From positions 1,860,001 to 1,924,000 of the forward strand of contig NZ_AQFT02000001.1 in the NCBI RefSeq assembly GCF_000364225.2: 64,000 nucleotides of DNA, written 5' to 3'. Under the pieces are notes generated by a model. That model did not search any database, was not told where the DNA came from, and saw nothing but the letters and a program-made list of their open reading frames with translations. Position numbers and translations under genes: made by a program. Positions 28,397 to 38,836 of this stretch are shown here, piece after piece. The DNA is from Eubacterium plexicaudatum ASF492 (lineage in GTDB: Bacteria > Bacillota > Clostridia > Lachnospirales > Lachnospiraceae). How positions within the stretch are numbered: the stretch's first letter is position 1; each line of letters begins with the position of its first letter.

Positions 28397-29368
28397 TTAT
28401 TCCATATTATCCGAATTATAAGAATTAAACACCTTAATCTCAACCCTGCGGTTTTGTGCGCGTCCTTCCGGCGTCCCATTATCCGCAATCGGCACATAAT
28501 CTCCACGTCCCGAAGACTTGATATTTGCCGGATTCAGATGCGTAGATGCACGCAGGTAATCTGCCACCGACAGTGCACGATACATAGAAAGGACATTATT
28601 ATCAGCAAATCTTGCATTATGAACCGGAACATTGTCCGTATGCCCTTCAATTTCAATCGTATTGCTCTTAAACTTTTGCAGTATTGTTCCTATTTTATCT
28701 ACCAGCGGCAGCGCGTCTTCTGCAAGTTCCGAAGAACCGGATGTAAATAAAATCGCACCGTTTAATGTCATTGCCACATACTGTCCGTTAAAATCCACGT
28801 CAACCATATCCTGAATTCCGTATTTTTTCAGCATACGGTCCACTTTATCCGCAATCTGTTCCGATTCTCTGATCTGTGCTTCATCCAGAACTTCTTTTGC
28901 GGCTGCTTCCGTAATTTCCGTATCTTCCACACCGGCCACATTCTGTTCACTCTCATCACGCGCTGCGTCCAGTCCTTCTTCCTGGCCTTCCGCATCTGCA
29001 TAACCGTCATCAGGATTGTGGTTGGCGCCATCGTCGTCCGCAAGCGTATGTAAAATATCTTTTTCTTCCGCATCGGACTTTCCTTCTCCGGAAGACGTAT
29101 TCTTCGGATTAAAATAAACGTCATATTTCTGCATCTGGTTAATACCTGCAGATACCATCTTTCCTTCTCCGACAGAAGAGCCGCCGCCTTTTAAAATGCT
29201 GTACTGACTCTGTAACGATGCGATCAGCGCCTCAAACTTCTCCTCATCTACCGAAGACATGGAGAACAAAAGTACGAAAAAACATAACAGCAGGTTCATC
29301 AAATCACTGAATGTTGCCATCCACGCCGGGGAACCTTTTGGAGGTTCTTCCTGTTTCTGTTTTGCCAT
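28397..29368 (-). CDS. motB: Stator protein MotB
   Basis: 323 residues. Membrane helix with the proton- or ion-carrying Asp (WMATFSDLMNLLLCFFVLL), an acidic extended linker (about 100-170, rich in Glu/Asp), and the C-terminal OmpA-like peptidoglycan-binding domain (IEIEGHTDNVPVHNARF, NRRVEIKVF). Forms the stator with MotA; two bases separate the genes. Confidence 0.95.
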   Translation of the reverse strand: MAKQKQEEPPKGSPAWMATFSDLMNLLLCFFVLLFSMSSVDEEKFEALIASLQSQYSILKGGGSSVGEGKMVSAGINQMQKYDVYFNPKNTSSGEGKSDAEEKDILHTLADDDGANHNPDDGYADAEGQEEGLDAARDESEQNVAGVEDTEITEAAAKEVLDEAQIRESEQIADKVDRMLKKYGIQDMVDVDFNGQYVAMTLNGAILFTSGSSELAEDALPLVDKIGTILQKFKSNTIEIEGHTDNVPVHNARFADNNVLSMYRALSVADYLRASTHLNPANIKSSGRGDYVPIADNGTPEGRAQNRRVEIKVFNSYNSDNME

Positions 29369-29370
29369 TC

Positions 29371-30186
29371 TTATTCACCGCCTCCGCCTGCTCCTGCGCC
29401 GCTTAACTCTTCACGTGCCGCAGGTGCCAGGAATGATTTTAATTTTTCTTCAATTACACGTGGATTTTCACCGGCCTGAATTGACAGCAGACCTTCCACC
29501 GTAATTTCCTTTACCATCATTTCCAAATCGTTGTTGACTTTCAGCTTGGACGCCGTAGGATCACACAACCAGTTTGCAATAACGGAGCCATAAAATGTCG
29601 TCAGCAACGCAACCGCCATGTTCGGTCCGATAGAAGACGGATCACTCAGGTCCTTTAACATCTTGATCAGACCGATCAGCGTACCGATCATACCCCAGGC
29701 AGGCCCTAACGCGCCCCATTTCTCATAAAAAGCAATAACTGTCTTATGTCGTGTCTCAATACAGGTCAGATCCGTCTCCAAAATACCGCGTACCAGCTCC
29801 GGATCCGTACCGTCAACAACAAGCATAATTCCTTTTTTCAAAAACTCATCTTCCACACCGTTTGCCGCTTCTTCCAATGCAAGCAGACCTTCTTTTCTGG
29901 CAATATTCGACATACTGATAATATTTCGAATTGCTTCCGCCGCATCTGCCTGCGGCTGCTTAAACGTCAGGGCAAACGCCTTAAAAGAATTGATCGTATC
30001 CGGAAGCTTGTTACACCCGATAACACCGCAGAGAGAACCACCAAGTGTAATCAGCACCGAAGGGAAATCAATGAATGAGTCCGTAATGACATTAAACTGG
30101 AATGTCCCAAGATCGGTATTAAACGTCATACCAAAGATCATCATAAGGATACCAATTATCAGTCCTAACAAAGTTGCTATATCCAA
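29371..30186 (-). CDS. motA: Stator protein MotA
   Basis: 271 residues, four membrane helices, the conserved Pro-bearing segment (WGMIGTLIGLIKMLKDLSDPSSIG, LLTTFYGSVIANWL) and a cytoplasmic loop. Ends in a Gly-rich tail. Pairs with MotB. Confidence 0.96.
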   Translation of the reverse strand: MDIATLLGLIIGILMMIFGMTFNTDLGTFQFNVITDSFIDFPSVLITLGGSLCGVIGCNKLPDTINSFKAFALTFKQPQADAAEAIRNIISMSNIARKEGLLALEEAANGVEDEFLKKGIMLVVDGTDPELVRGILETDLTCIETRHKTVIAFYEKWGALGPAWGMIGTLIGLIKMLKDLSDPSSIGPNMAVALLTTFYGSVIANWLCDPTASKLKVNNDLEMMVKEITVEGLLSIQAGENPRVIEEKLKSFLAPAAREELSGAGAGGGGE

Positions 30187-30239
30187 TTTTTTTCACCTAC
30201 CAATATTTTTTTCTCTTGTATAACACTCCTTATGTACGG

Positions 30240-30458
30240 CTAGACTTCTTCTGCCTGTTTACGGAATATTAGACAATCATTTAATATTTTTCTTCTATAT
30301 AATATTACTAGATTTTGTATCTCTTGTCTACTTTCTTTTACAATTATTTTTTTCCCGGATAAAAAGGAAATGACAGTATCCGGCGTTTCTTCCACGAATT
30401 CGATCTGATCGGAATTGATTAACAGTTTTGTGTCATTGAGTCTCGTTACTTCTATCAT
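30240..30458 (-). CDS. flbD: Flagellar protein FlbD
   Basis: 72 residues beginning MIEVTRLNDTKLLINSDQIEFVEETPDTVISF, the signature of the SwrD/FlbD family, which raises motor torque in Bacillus. Preceded by a 246-base gap with a long hairpin. Confidence 0.9.
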   Translation of the reverse strand: MIEVTRLNDTKLLINSDQIEFVEETPDTVISFLSGKKIIVKESRQEIQNLVILYRRKILNDCLIFRKQAEEV

Positions 30459-30513
30459 AGTGGGTCTCCTTTACCGGGGCGCAGTGTCCCACGGGACTTA
30501 TTGCCTCTCGGAC

Positions 30514-30590
30514 GCCGCTGTATCCTGCGGAACGGTTTTCGCTGCTGCGGTCGATAATCATAAAAAAACCGTTCCGCAGGATACAGCGGC
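30514..30590. repeat. Perfect 25-bp inverted repeat between flgE and flbD
   Basis: Bases 30514-30538 and 30566-30590 are exact reverse complements, with a 27-base spacer. The core reads GTATCCTGCGGAACGG. It lies in the 246-base gap between flgE and flbD. On the minus strand the stem is not followed by a T-run, but the spacer holds T7. It could be an attenuator, an RNA-processing site or a palindromic repeat element. Confidence 0.7.
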
Positions 30591-30704
30591 TGGTTTCCGG
30601 CCGGTTTTCCAATTCCACATCTGTCTGACATTGGGAAACCGGCTGCCAGCCGTTATTTACCATTCCTGTATTTCTTGCTTAAAACTGTTATAATCTATTG
30701 CTTA

Positions 30705-32872
30705 TTATCTCTTAAGGTTTACAAGCTCTTCCAGTATACCATCGGATGTGGAGATAACTCTGGAGTTTGCCTGATAACCACGCTGTGTCGTAATCATCTG
30801 TGTGAATTCCGTTGCAAGGTCTACGTTTGACATTTCCAGTGTACCGCTGTCAATGGTAGAACCATCGGAATCCATTTCTACGCCGATACCGTCGAACTCG
30901 CCGGAGTTCATTGTCGCACGGTAGCAGTTGTCACCAATGCTTTCCAGACCGGATGCATTTGCAAATCTGGCCACCGCAATCTGGCCAAGCAAAGAAGTGT
31001 TGCCGTTGCTGTAGGAACCATAAATTTTACCGCTCTGTTCTACGTAAAGTCCGATTAAGGTACCAATCCGCTTGCCGGAACCTTCACCTGCGCTGCCACC
31101 GTTCGACATCGCCGCGGTAGAGGATGCACCGTTGGAAAGATTTTTCAGTGTGGAAAAATCAATCTCAATATCGGAGAACGGATTGCCTTCATCCATAAAA
31201 TTGGACAACCGCAGTGTCTGCGTCATCTTTCCTTCGGAACCAATATAAGTTAAAGAGCCGTCCGTTGTGGAGAACTGTGCTTTATAGCCGTCCGTTCCCG
31301 GTGTTGTAATTTCATAAGACCACGCGCCGTTTTCACCAAACTTATATCGTACTTCCGCGTCTTTTGGCAGATCCGTTGTAAAAATTCCGGCGTTATTGAC
31401 ATCAGCAGTTCCTAATACAAGATATCCGTCTCCCAGATGATTGAGAAGCGTATCGGTATATGCACCGTTGATCAGAGACGCTGCCCACGCATCAAGCGGA
31501 CTTCCGGTCGTTGTGCCTTCCGGCGTTCTGATTGTAACAACTTCTCCATTTGCATCAAATTCCACCCACAAATCACCGGCTGCATGAGCTGTAACAGGCG
31601 TATCACCGGCGCCGGTTGCATTTTTTTATATTCTTCATACAATTCTTTTGCTTTCGCAGAATCCAAAACGGAATACACTTTACCGGTACTGTCTTTTACT
31701 TCTTTTAAATTGCCTTTTTCATATTCGTTTTTCAGATCTTCCTTTACCGTATGGCTTTTCGAAGGGCTTACCGTTGTCGTCGGCGCTCCGTTCGCATCTG
31801 ACAGCCAGGAAGGTAATGCTCCCGTATATTCCGCGCCACTGCTCTCATAAACTTTCCATTCTTTAAAGGTATACGTATTATTTGTTGCATCAAACGTAAC
31901 CTGCGCCTCTACCCGTAACCCCGGAGCCAGCACATCCGCCTTATTCGGCGCAAACAGTTCATTTAAATATTCGGAAGTGAAATTATAAGGAATGCCGTTT
32001 GCAGCCTGTGCTTTTACAATGTCATTTGCAAGCTTTGTCATCGTATTGCCCATACCGCTTGCTACCTTATAATTATCTGTAATAAAGACGCCGCTTCCCT
32101 GTCCGCCGCCCCACAGATCGCCAAGTCCGGCCTTGCCGTCCGCTGTCAGGATCGACTTTCCGTTGCTGTCCAAAATGTCGGTCAGGTTGATCGTATATTC
32201 TCCCTTATCGCCTGTTTTCTGTGCGGCAAATTTAGCCGTATATGCATAACCCAGATTGTCATAAATCTTTAAGTTCATGGAATAGCCTTCATCCGAGTTT
32301 ACATTCGAACTGTTATCATCCAAAATACCGGTGCAGACACCCTGTGTCGTATATTCCGGATTGGATGTCTGATTGTCATTTGACATAATCTTTAACGGTG
32401 TTACCGTATCTTTACGGATATTACCGTTCGCATCAACCTGCCAGCCCATAACCATATAACCGGTAGATTCCATACAAAGATTTCCGGCGCCGTCCACATA
32501 AAAAGCTCCGGCTCTTGTAAATACATTTTCCGTTCCGGTATTAACAATATAAAAACTGGTGGAATTTTTATCCGATAGCTTTAAGTCAAAAGCTTTTCCG
32601 GTAGATTCGGATGCACCGCCTGTGTCGATATCAACCGCGGTAGATGCAAATGTTGTACCAAGACCAATCTGCTTTGCGTTAACGCCGCCTTTTCCTGTCT
32701 GTGCGTTTGCGCCGGACGCGAAAGATGTAGTCTGATACATCATGGTACTGAATGTTGTACGTGAGGATTTAAATCCTACCGTATTTACGTTTGCAATATT
32801 GTTACCAATTACGTCCATTTTCGTCTGGTGGGTCTTAAGACCTGCTACCGACGAATACAATGCTCTCATCAT
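30705..32872 (-). CDS. flgE: Flagellar hook protein FlgE (frameshifted)
   Basis: The N-terminal rod-type motif (MMRALYSSVAGLKTHQTKMDVIGNNIANVNTVGFKSS in pieces) and central domains are in one frame up to about 31628, and the C-terminus (DLWVEFDANGEVVTI to TQMITTQRGYQANSRVIS) in another. One base lost in the T7 run 31621-31627 explains the break. Restored length about 722, longer than in enterics but usual for this group. AGGAGG precedes the start. Confidence 0.94.
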
Positions 32873-32964
32873 AGTAAATGACCTCCTGAATTTCTAATTG
32901 CTTTTTGAGGCGCCGTGCGGTTTCCTCAGTCAGTCAGAAACCGCAGCCTCCTGATAGGTCCGGC

Positions 32965-33384
32965 CTATATAATCACAGCGCCGTCAATATTCGTAAAAAT
33001 ATTTTCATCTGCTTCACTTTTATCTAATGCAGTTACTACCGTCCTATTCGGTATATTTACGATAAACGCTAATGAATCAACAATTACAAGGGAATCGTGA
33101 ATCCCTTTTTCGCCTGCTTTTCTGACGCCCGATTCCAGACGTTCATTCTGTTCGCCGGAAAGACTGATCTTGCGATTTTCCAAACGCATGGAAGCATGCT
33201 TGGAAAACTTCAACGGCCTGATGCCGGTCGGTTCGTCCTGCGTCTGTTTGGACTGTGACGTTTGTCTTAATACTTCCTCAAAAGATACCTGTGCGCCCGC
33301 ATCCGCCGCCGCATCATTTTTCTGCGTCAGATACTGATCCGTCATCTGTTGTATGGAAGTGAACTGTTTTTCGATTCCTTTCAT
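32965..33384 (-). CDS. Flagellar operon protein, TIGR02530 type
   Basis: About 139 residues from the ATG at 33384 (MKGIEKQFTSIQQM), with GGATGGAG upstream. Motif FSKHASMRLENRKISLS and SLVIVDSLAFIVNIPNRTVVTALDK match the small conserved protein found between flgD and flgE in Firmicutes. Precise role unknown; presumably hook assembly. Confidence 0.85.
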   Translation of the reverse strand: MKGIEKQFTSIQQMTDQYLTQKNDAAADAGAQVSFEEVLRQTSQSKQTQDEPTGIRPLKFSKHASMRLENRKISLSGEQNERLESGVRKAGEKGIHDSLVIVDSLAFIVNIPNRTVVTALDKSEADENIFTNIDGAVII

Positions 33385-33455
33385 ATTTTCAACTCCATCC
33401 TTTTGCCTGATATACAAAGCCTCCCTGCAATGCCTATCCTGCAAAGACTACGGCT

Positions 33456-34417
33456 TTAATTGCCGGCCGAATCATTTTTGTTTTGTGCCTGCAACTCTTC
33501 TAAAATTTTCTGCAACAGATCCGACACCTGCGACTGTGTTCCGTCCGCATCATCGGAATCATCGCCTTCCGGCTTTATGTTCAGCTTATCGGAAGCTTTT
33601 TTCAATGCATCTTTAATCACGTCGTACTGTTTTGTCGTCGACTCCGCAACCTTGCCTTTCTGTGAATCCGTCAATGCTTCATAAAGCTTTTTCGTATCTG
33701 CAAACTGTGCGTTATACTTCATTAAAGTGTCCGCATCCGCATTTTCAATTTCGCTGACTGTCGGAAGCTGATTGACAGAACCGGTGAATTCCGTTGCCTT
33801 TAATGCATCCATCTTTGCTTCCAGAGCTTTCAGCTTATCCAGATCCGCTTTTTCCACAAATTGTTTTTGTGTTTCCGTCATCTTTTCGTATTCTTCACGT
33901 GCGGATTTAACAAGTCCCGAATCGGATACCGTCAGGTTGTTTTCATTTGGCAGAAGCTGTACCATCTTATGAAAATCATTCGCAAGAATAGCCCCTTCAA
34001 AATACTCCTGATCGGATACGGTATCAAGCTGATCCAGATCATAAAGCTTATCCCCAACCGAAAGCTTGACCTTGCCGTCCTGTTTGGTAATAAAATCCAC
34101 TTTTCCTTTGACATATCCGTTGTCGCCGTCATTGATAAACACATATTTGCCGACAAGTGAATTTGCCGACTGTTTGTCAAATGCAGTCTGCATATTGTTC
34201 AGTGATTCCACCATGGAAAATGTCGCCATCTGTGCAACCCATTCGGTGTTGCTCGTCGGCTCTAGCGGATCCTGATACTGCATCTGTGCAACGAGAAGCT
34301 GAAGGAACTGATCCTGCCCCATCGTGTTGTCTACATTTTTTTGCCTTTTCCCGTAGACGTGGTTTCGGAAGTATCTTCTACAAATCTTCCGTCCTTGACT
34401 TCCTGTATAATCGCCAT
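33456..34417 (-). CDS. flgD: Hook capping protein FlgD with helical surface-type repeats (frameshifted)
   Basis: The first 28 codons (MAIIQEVKDGRFVEDTSETT) run into a T7 run at 34336-34342; one base more joins them to MGQDQFLQLLVAQMQYQDPLEP, the FlgD N-terminal signature. Restored length 320. After a small beta domain (YVFINDGDNGYVKGKVD) come two helical repeats with the pattern Y..(M/L)T..QK..V (EYEKMTETQKQFVEKADLDKL and LYEALTDSQKGKVAES), like those of Gram-positive surface proteins. FlgD caps the growing hook. Confidence 0.88.
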
Positions 34418-34432
34418 ATATGCTCTCCTTTC

Positions 34433-35980
34433 CTACGCTTTAAAATCGACATTATTGCCGTTGTCGCGCATAATCTGTGCTACAAGCACCTCTTCTTCGG
34501 ACATCAGGCCGGATATGCCTTCCGGTTCTCCCTGCTCATTTAAGCGGATACTTCTTCCGGAACGTCTCATATTCTGCTCTTCCTGCTGTCTTGCCTGCTC
34601 TTCCTGGCTGTGTGCATCACGCTCCAGGTTGTTTTCAAACTCATGTGTACCTGCCGATACTTCAACCGCATCAACTTTAATACCCTGCTGATTCAGATTT
34701 TCCTTTAAAATTGCTGCCTGCTGAACAAGCGCTTCTTTCATATTTTCATTTTGTGCCGTCAGCTGTGCCGTCACCGTTCCCTGTTTTTCGGAAACATGAA
34801 TATAGACTTTACCGAGATTTTCCGGATTCAGCTGCATTTCGATCGACTTCACACTTTCAGACAGATGAATTCTTGTATGCTGCACAATCTGGTCAATCAC
34901 TTCCTGCATATTTACCTGCGGCAGTGGAGCCTGCGTAGCCGCATTCTGCGGTGTCTGTACATGAACCGACGGTTCCTGCGCATGCACATTCGTCTGAAAA
35001 TCAAAACGGGTGCTTTCCTGTGTTTCGTTTTTTCCTACCGGCGTACCTGCCTGATTCTGTCCGGAATCGGCCTGTGAACCGGTTTGTGTATTTTCCTGCT
35101 GCGGCTGTGTGTCAACGACCTGCTTGGTCTCCTGCGGCTGCTCGTTTTGTACATAAGCCGTCTCCGGAGACTGCTGTGCGTTTTCCTGCCGTGGCTGTGC
35201 TTCCTGCACCGTCCGAACGACTTGCGTATCCGCTTCTGCCGTCCCGATCACTTCCTGTCCGTTTTCCGGTACCTGTACCTGCTGCAACGTCTGTTGTGGC
35301 TGTGCTTCCTGCTGCACCTGAACCTGTGCATCCTGCTGCGGCAGCATCGTTTCTATCGGCTGTTTGGTATTTTCCAGCATTGAATGAATCCGATTCATCA
35401 GATCATCCATAGACATTCCCAGTTCCTGCAGTAAATCTTTTGTAATGACTGCAGTCTCCTGCATAACAAGCCTGAAATTTTCCTGGAAAAGCATACTTCC
35501 TGCGTCCGCACTGCCGGTTAATTCTACCGCTAATGCCACCAGCTGCTGCGGATCCAGTAAATCCATCTGCGTCAGACCAAGAAGTTCCATCGCAGCTTCC
35601 AACTGCTCATCATCCACACCCAGATTTTCTTTGATCACATCTTTGATGTTTTCTATGGCTTCTTCCACCGTTTCCTGCACCGTATCTGCATCTACATTGC
35701 TTTCCTGTGCACCTGCGGACACTTTTTCCGCCGAACCGGCCGATTTGCTCTGAAACTGCTCATACTGCTGTTTGACGTTTGTATCGTTTCCTGTCTGCTT
35801 TGTCTGCGCCATCACATTCTGCTCTTTTGCCGTCTGTGCGGTATTGGAAGAGTTCTGTCGCATATAATTGGAAAACGTACTTTGCAGTCCCTGAAGCTTC
35901 TGCGGCTTCTGACCGGCTGTCTCTGCCGCAACCGGCGTCGACTCCGTAGCGGAAGCCGTCATAAGTTGTATTGCTGACAT
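34433..35980 (-). CDS. fliK: Hook-length control protein FliK
   Basis: 515 residues. Gln/Glu/Thr-rich N-terminal ruler part, and a C-terminal Flg_hook domain (IEMQLNPENLGKVYIHVSEKQGTVTAQL, LKENLNQQGIKVDAVEVSAG) that signals the substrate switch to FlhB. The order fliK-flgD-flgE fits. Confidence 0.92.
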   Translation of the reverse strand: MSAIQLMTASATESTPVAAETAGQKPQKLQGLQSTFSNYMRQNSSNTAQTAKEQNVMAQTKQTGNDTNVKQQYEQFQSKSAGSAEKVSAGAQESNVDADTVQETVEEAIENIKDVIKENLGVDDEQLEAAMELLGLTQMDLLDPQQLVALAVELTGSADAGSMLFQENFRLVMQETAVITKDLLQELGMSMDDLMNRIHSMLENTKQPIETMLPQQDAQVQVQQEAQPQQTLQQVQVPENGQEVIGTAEADTQVVRTVQEAQPRQENAQQSPETAYVQNEQPQETKQVVDTQPQQENTQTGSQADSGQNQAGTPVGKNETQESTRFDFQTNVHAQEPSVHVQTPQNAATQAPLPQVNMQEVIDQIVQHTRIHLSESVKSIEMQLNPENLGKVYIHVSEKQGTVTAQLTAQNENMKEALVQQAAILKENLNQQGIKVDAVEVSAGTHEFENNLERDAHSQEEQARQQEEQNMRRSGRSIRLNEQGEPEGISGLMSEEEVLVAQIMRDNGNNVDFKA

Positions 35981-36089
35981 CTTCTGCCTCCTTTCATTTC
36001 TTTCATATTTATATAAACCATGTCCGTAGCTTACCGAAAATGCATTTCGGCTCGACAGACTAGGAATATATCTTTGCGATCGCCTTCCG

Positions 36090-36938
36090 CTATCGTTTTG
36101 ACGGCTCTAACATTTCCGTCAGCTTTGCTGCCGTATCCTGATTCATAGAAGAAAGTATATTTGCCCGATTTGCGGACGACATTTTTTCAAGTATCCTTCT
36201 TACAAGAGAAAGATTATCTGTCATCGTATCAAAAATTGCGGCTGCGTCCTTCGGCTTCATCGAAGAATAAGTCTTTACGTAATCATCCACTTTACTGTCG
36301 TATTCGGTCTGTTCCACGACTTCTTTATAAAGTACTTCCGCATTGTCCGGATTAATTGCTTCATAAAACTTCTGATATTCCGTAATGTCCGGCGCATCCT
36401 CGCCAAACACAACTTCCTCATAAAACTGCTGACGTATGGATTCAAAAGCCGCTTCATTATCACGGTACTTTTTCAGCTTGCGCACCTGTGACTGCAGATC
36501 TTCGACTTTTGCGGAACTGTCTTTATCAGACTGCAGTGCAACCTCCAGTTCTCCCTCCAGCTCTTTAATCCGCGTAATCGCTTCTTCCAGTGTCTGGTAT
36601 GGATAATCCGCATCTTCGCCATTTCCTTCCGGTTTTACTTCCGGCAGAATCTTATTGACGTATGGCACATCTTTTAACATCGGATACAATACCGTTGAAC
36701 CAAACCCGCCGACATCCAGACGAATCAAAAGCGCCAGAATTCCAAGCCAGATCGCAATAATGACCAGCGTTGCAAATGCTACGATAAGCTTACCGCCGAC
36801 AGTTTCCTGTTCTTCAGCCATTTCCTGATCCTGTTTTGCAGCCTTTTTCTCCTGCTTTTTTTTCTTTTTTTCTTCTTTTTTTCTTGCCTTTTCCTGTTTT
36901 TTGGCATCTGCCTGTGATTCCATTGCTTCTTCCGGCAT
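36090..36938 (-). CDS. MotE/YlxF-like flagellar membrane protein
   Basis: 282 residues: a very basic N-terminus (KKEEKKKKKQEKKAAK), one membrane helix (LIVAFATLVIIAIWLGILALLI), a coiled coil (EEAITRIKELEGELEVAL...VEDLQSQVRKLKKY) and a C-terminal MgtE-N-like repeat domain (YSSMKPKDAAAIFDTM, LSLVRRILEKMSSANRANIL). Position between fliJ and fliK is that of ylxF in Bacillus; MotE relatives aid stator or chaperone function. Exact role inferred. Confidence 0.8.
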   Translation of the reverse strand: MPEEAMESQADAKKQEKARKKEEKKKKKQEKKAAKQDQEMAEEQETVGGKLIVAFATLVIIAIWLGILALLIRLDVGGFGSTVLYPMLKDVPYVNKILPEVKPEGNGEDADYPYQTLEEAITRIKELEGELEVALQSDKDSSAKVEDLQSQVRKLKKYRDNEAAFESIRQQFYEEVVFGEDAPDITEYQKFYEAINPDNAEVLYKEVVEQTEYDSKVDDYVKTYSSMKPKDAAAIFDTMTDNLSLVRRILEKMSSANRANILSSMNQDTAAKLTEMLEPSKR

Positions 36939-36980
36939 TAAGGCACCCTCCTTATGTACTTTCGTCCGCTGTCCGGACTA

Positions 36981-37427
36981 TTACGTATTCCCTCCATGAT
37001 ACGTATAACTGACAAGCTCATTTACGGCCTGATTTTCTTCGTAGGCCACTTCCTGCTTAAACTCCTCAAACGCCCGTTCCCGTAATTTTTCAAACGTTTT
37101 GCGTTCGATCATAATTTCATTTAATTTTGCTCTCGCTGCTTCCACCTGTTTTTCCGCTGCGTGCACAACCATCATCTGTGCGCGGATTCTTGTTTTCATA
37201 ATGTCGATGGACTGCTTATTTTCCCGGATATCACGCACACTGATTGCGCCTTTGACAAGTTCCACCGCTCGTTTTTCATACATAGAACGCTGTGTAATAA
37301 GCATCTGCAGTGCGGCTTCTTCCTTGCGCAGCTTTGCATTTGCCTGCCCATATGCTATTTTGGCCTGGCTTTCCAGCTTTAGCTTAATATCCAAAATACT
37401 CTGCAGCTTAAATATAAACTTCGCCAT
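36981..37427 (-). CDS. fliJ: Flagellar export chaperone FliJ
   Basis: 148 residues, almost wholly coiled coil (AKFIFKLQSILDIKLKLESQAKIAYGQ). FliJ forms the stalk of the FliI ATPase ring. Between fliI and the motE-like gene as expected. Confidence 0.9.
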   Translation of the reverse strand: MAKFIFKLQSILDIKLKLESQAKIAYGQANAKLRKEEAALQMLITQRSMYEKRAVELVKGAISVRDIRENKQSIDIMKTRIRAQMMVVHAAEKQVEAARAKLNEIMIERKTFEKLRERAFEEFKQEVAYEENQAVNELVSYTYHGGNT

Positions 37428-37492
37428 GTTCCGGCTCCTTATTACTCTATTCTGTTCTTCTCAATGTGATATGAATTTATGATAAAAACATA

Positions 37493-38836
37493 TTAATCCT
37501 GAAAAATTGCTTCCAGACGTTCCGTTATTTCTTCAAATGTAAACTTTTCCGCCGTTCCCTGCATTAAAAACTGGTTAACGGCATTTATTTTTCGAACCGC
37601 ATAATCGATGGCTACATTTGACCCGCTTTTATACGCTCCGATATTGATCAGATCTTCCGCTTCATCATAGGTACCAAGTACATTTCGAAGCTTTCCGGCA
37701 GCTGTTTTATGTTCATCCGATGCAATCGCACTCATACATCTGGAAATGCTTGCAAGCACGTCAATGGCCGGATAATGATTTTTCTGCCCCAGTCTTCTTG
37801 ATAATACAATATGCCCATCCAGAATGCTTCGTGCCGTATCCGTAATCGGTTCATTAAAATCATCACCATCTACAAGAACCGTATATAATCCGGTAATAGA
37901 CCCTTTATCCGAATTACCCGCACGTTCCAGAAGCTTTGGCATTTCCGAATAAATGCTCGGCGGATATCCTCTTGTTACCGGAGGTTCTCCTGACGCCAGC
38001 CCAATCTCTCGCTGCGCCATGCAAAAACGTGTCAGCGAATCCATCATCAGTAAAACGTCTTTCCCCTGATCTCTGAAATATTCCGCAATGGCGGTTGCCG
38101 TTTTCGCAGCTTTGTTTCGAATCAGCGCAGGTTTATCCGATGTTGCAACAATTACGACCGAGCGTTTCATACCTTCTTCGCCCATATCGTTTTCAATAAA
38201 TTCGCGCACCTCACGTCCACGCTCGCCGATCAATGCAATCACATTAATATCTGCTCTCGTATTTCTTGCAAACATGCCCATCAGTGTACTTTTTCCTACA
38301 CCGGAACCGGCAAAAATGCCAATTCTCTGCCCTTTGCCAACAGTAATCAGTCCGTCTACCGCTTTTACACCAAGCGGCAGCACATCCCGGATAATGACAC
38401 GGGACATCGGATCCGGCGGCATCGCTTCAACCGGATATTCTTTCTTTAACTCCAGTTCTTCCACATCGGTCGGCCTTCCAAGTCCGTCCAGTGTATGACC
38501 CAGAATATTATCATCCACCGTTACGGACAACGGACGCCCGGTATTTTCAACAATGCATCCGACGCCAATCCCTTCCACATTTTCAAAAGGCATCAGCAAA
38601 ATATGTTTGTCACGAAAGCCGACGACTTCAGCCATGACAGCTATGTCATTTTCCCTGTCAATTAAAATGCGGCACAGATCATTCAGCTTGGCATCCGGCC
38701 CTAACGATTCAATCGTCAGACCGACAACTTTTGCAACTTTTCCATATCGGTTAAAATAGGTATTATCAATCAAATTAATATATTTGTGATACTGTTTTTT
38801 TATAACTCCATTCACAATCATTTCCTCAGTCCGCAT
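37493..38836 (-). CDS. fliI: Flagellar export ATPase FliI
   Basis: 447 residues. Walker A GSGVGKST (177-184), Walker B with DVLLMMDSLTRF, and the family signature PSIYSEMPKLLERAG. Start overlaps the end of fliH by 11 bases. Powers unfolding and entry of export substrates. Confidence 0.97.
   Translation of the reverse strand: MRTEEMIVNGVIKKQYHKYINLIDNTYFNRYGKVAKVVGLTIESLGPDAKLNDLCRILIDRENDIAVMAEVVGFRDKHILLMPFENVEGIGVGCIVENTGRPLSVTVDDNILGHTLDGLGRPTDVEELELKKEYPVEAMPPDPMSRVIIRDVLPLGVKAVDGLITVGKGQRIGIFAGSGVGKSTLMGMFARNTRADINVIALIGERGREVREFIENDMGEEGMKRSVVIVATSDKPALIRNKAAKTATAIAEYFRDQGKDVLLMMDSLTRFCMAQREIGLASGEPPVTRGYPPSIYSEMPKLLERAGNSDKGSITGLYTVLVDGDDFNEPITDTARSILDGHIVLSRRLGQKNHYPAIDVLASISRCMSAIASDEHKTAAGKLRNVLGTYDEAEDLINIGAYKSGSNVAIDYAVRKINAVNQFLMQGTAEKFTFEEITERLEAIFQD

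Noticed and set aside
30433-30663. 76-residue minus-strand frame across the 25-bp hairpin
   Set aside because: No ribosome site, odd composition, and it only reads through the inverted repeat; likely chance.
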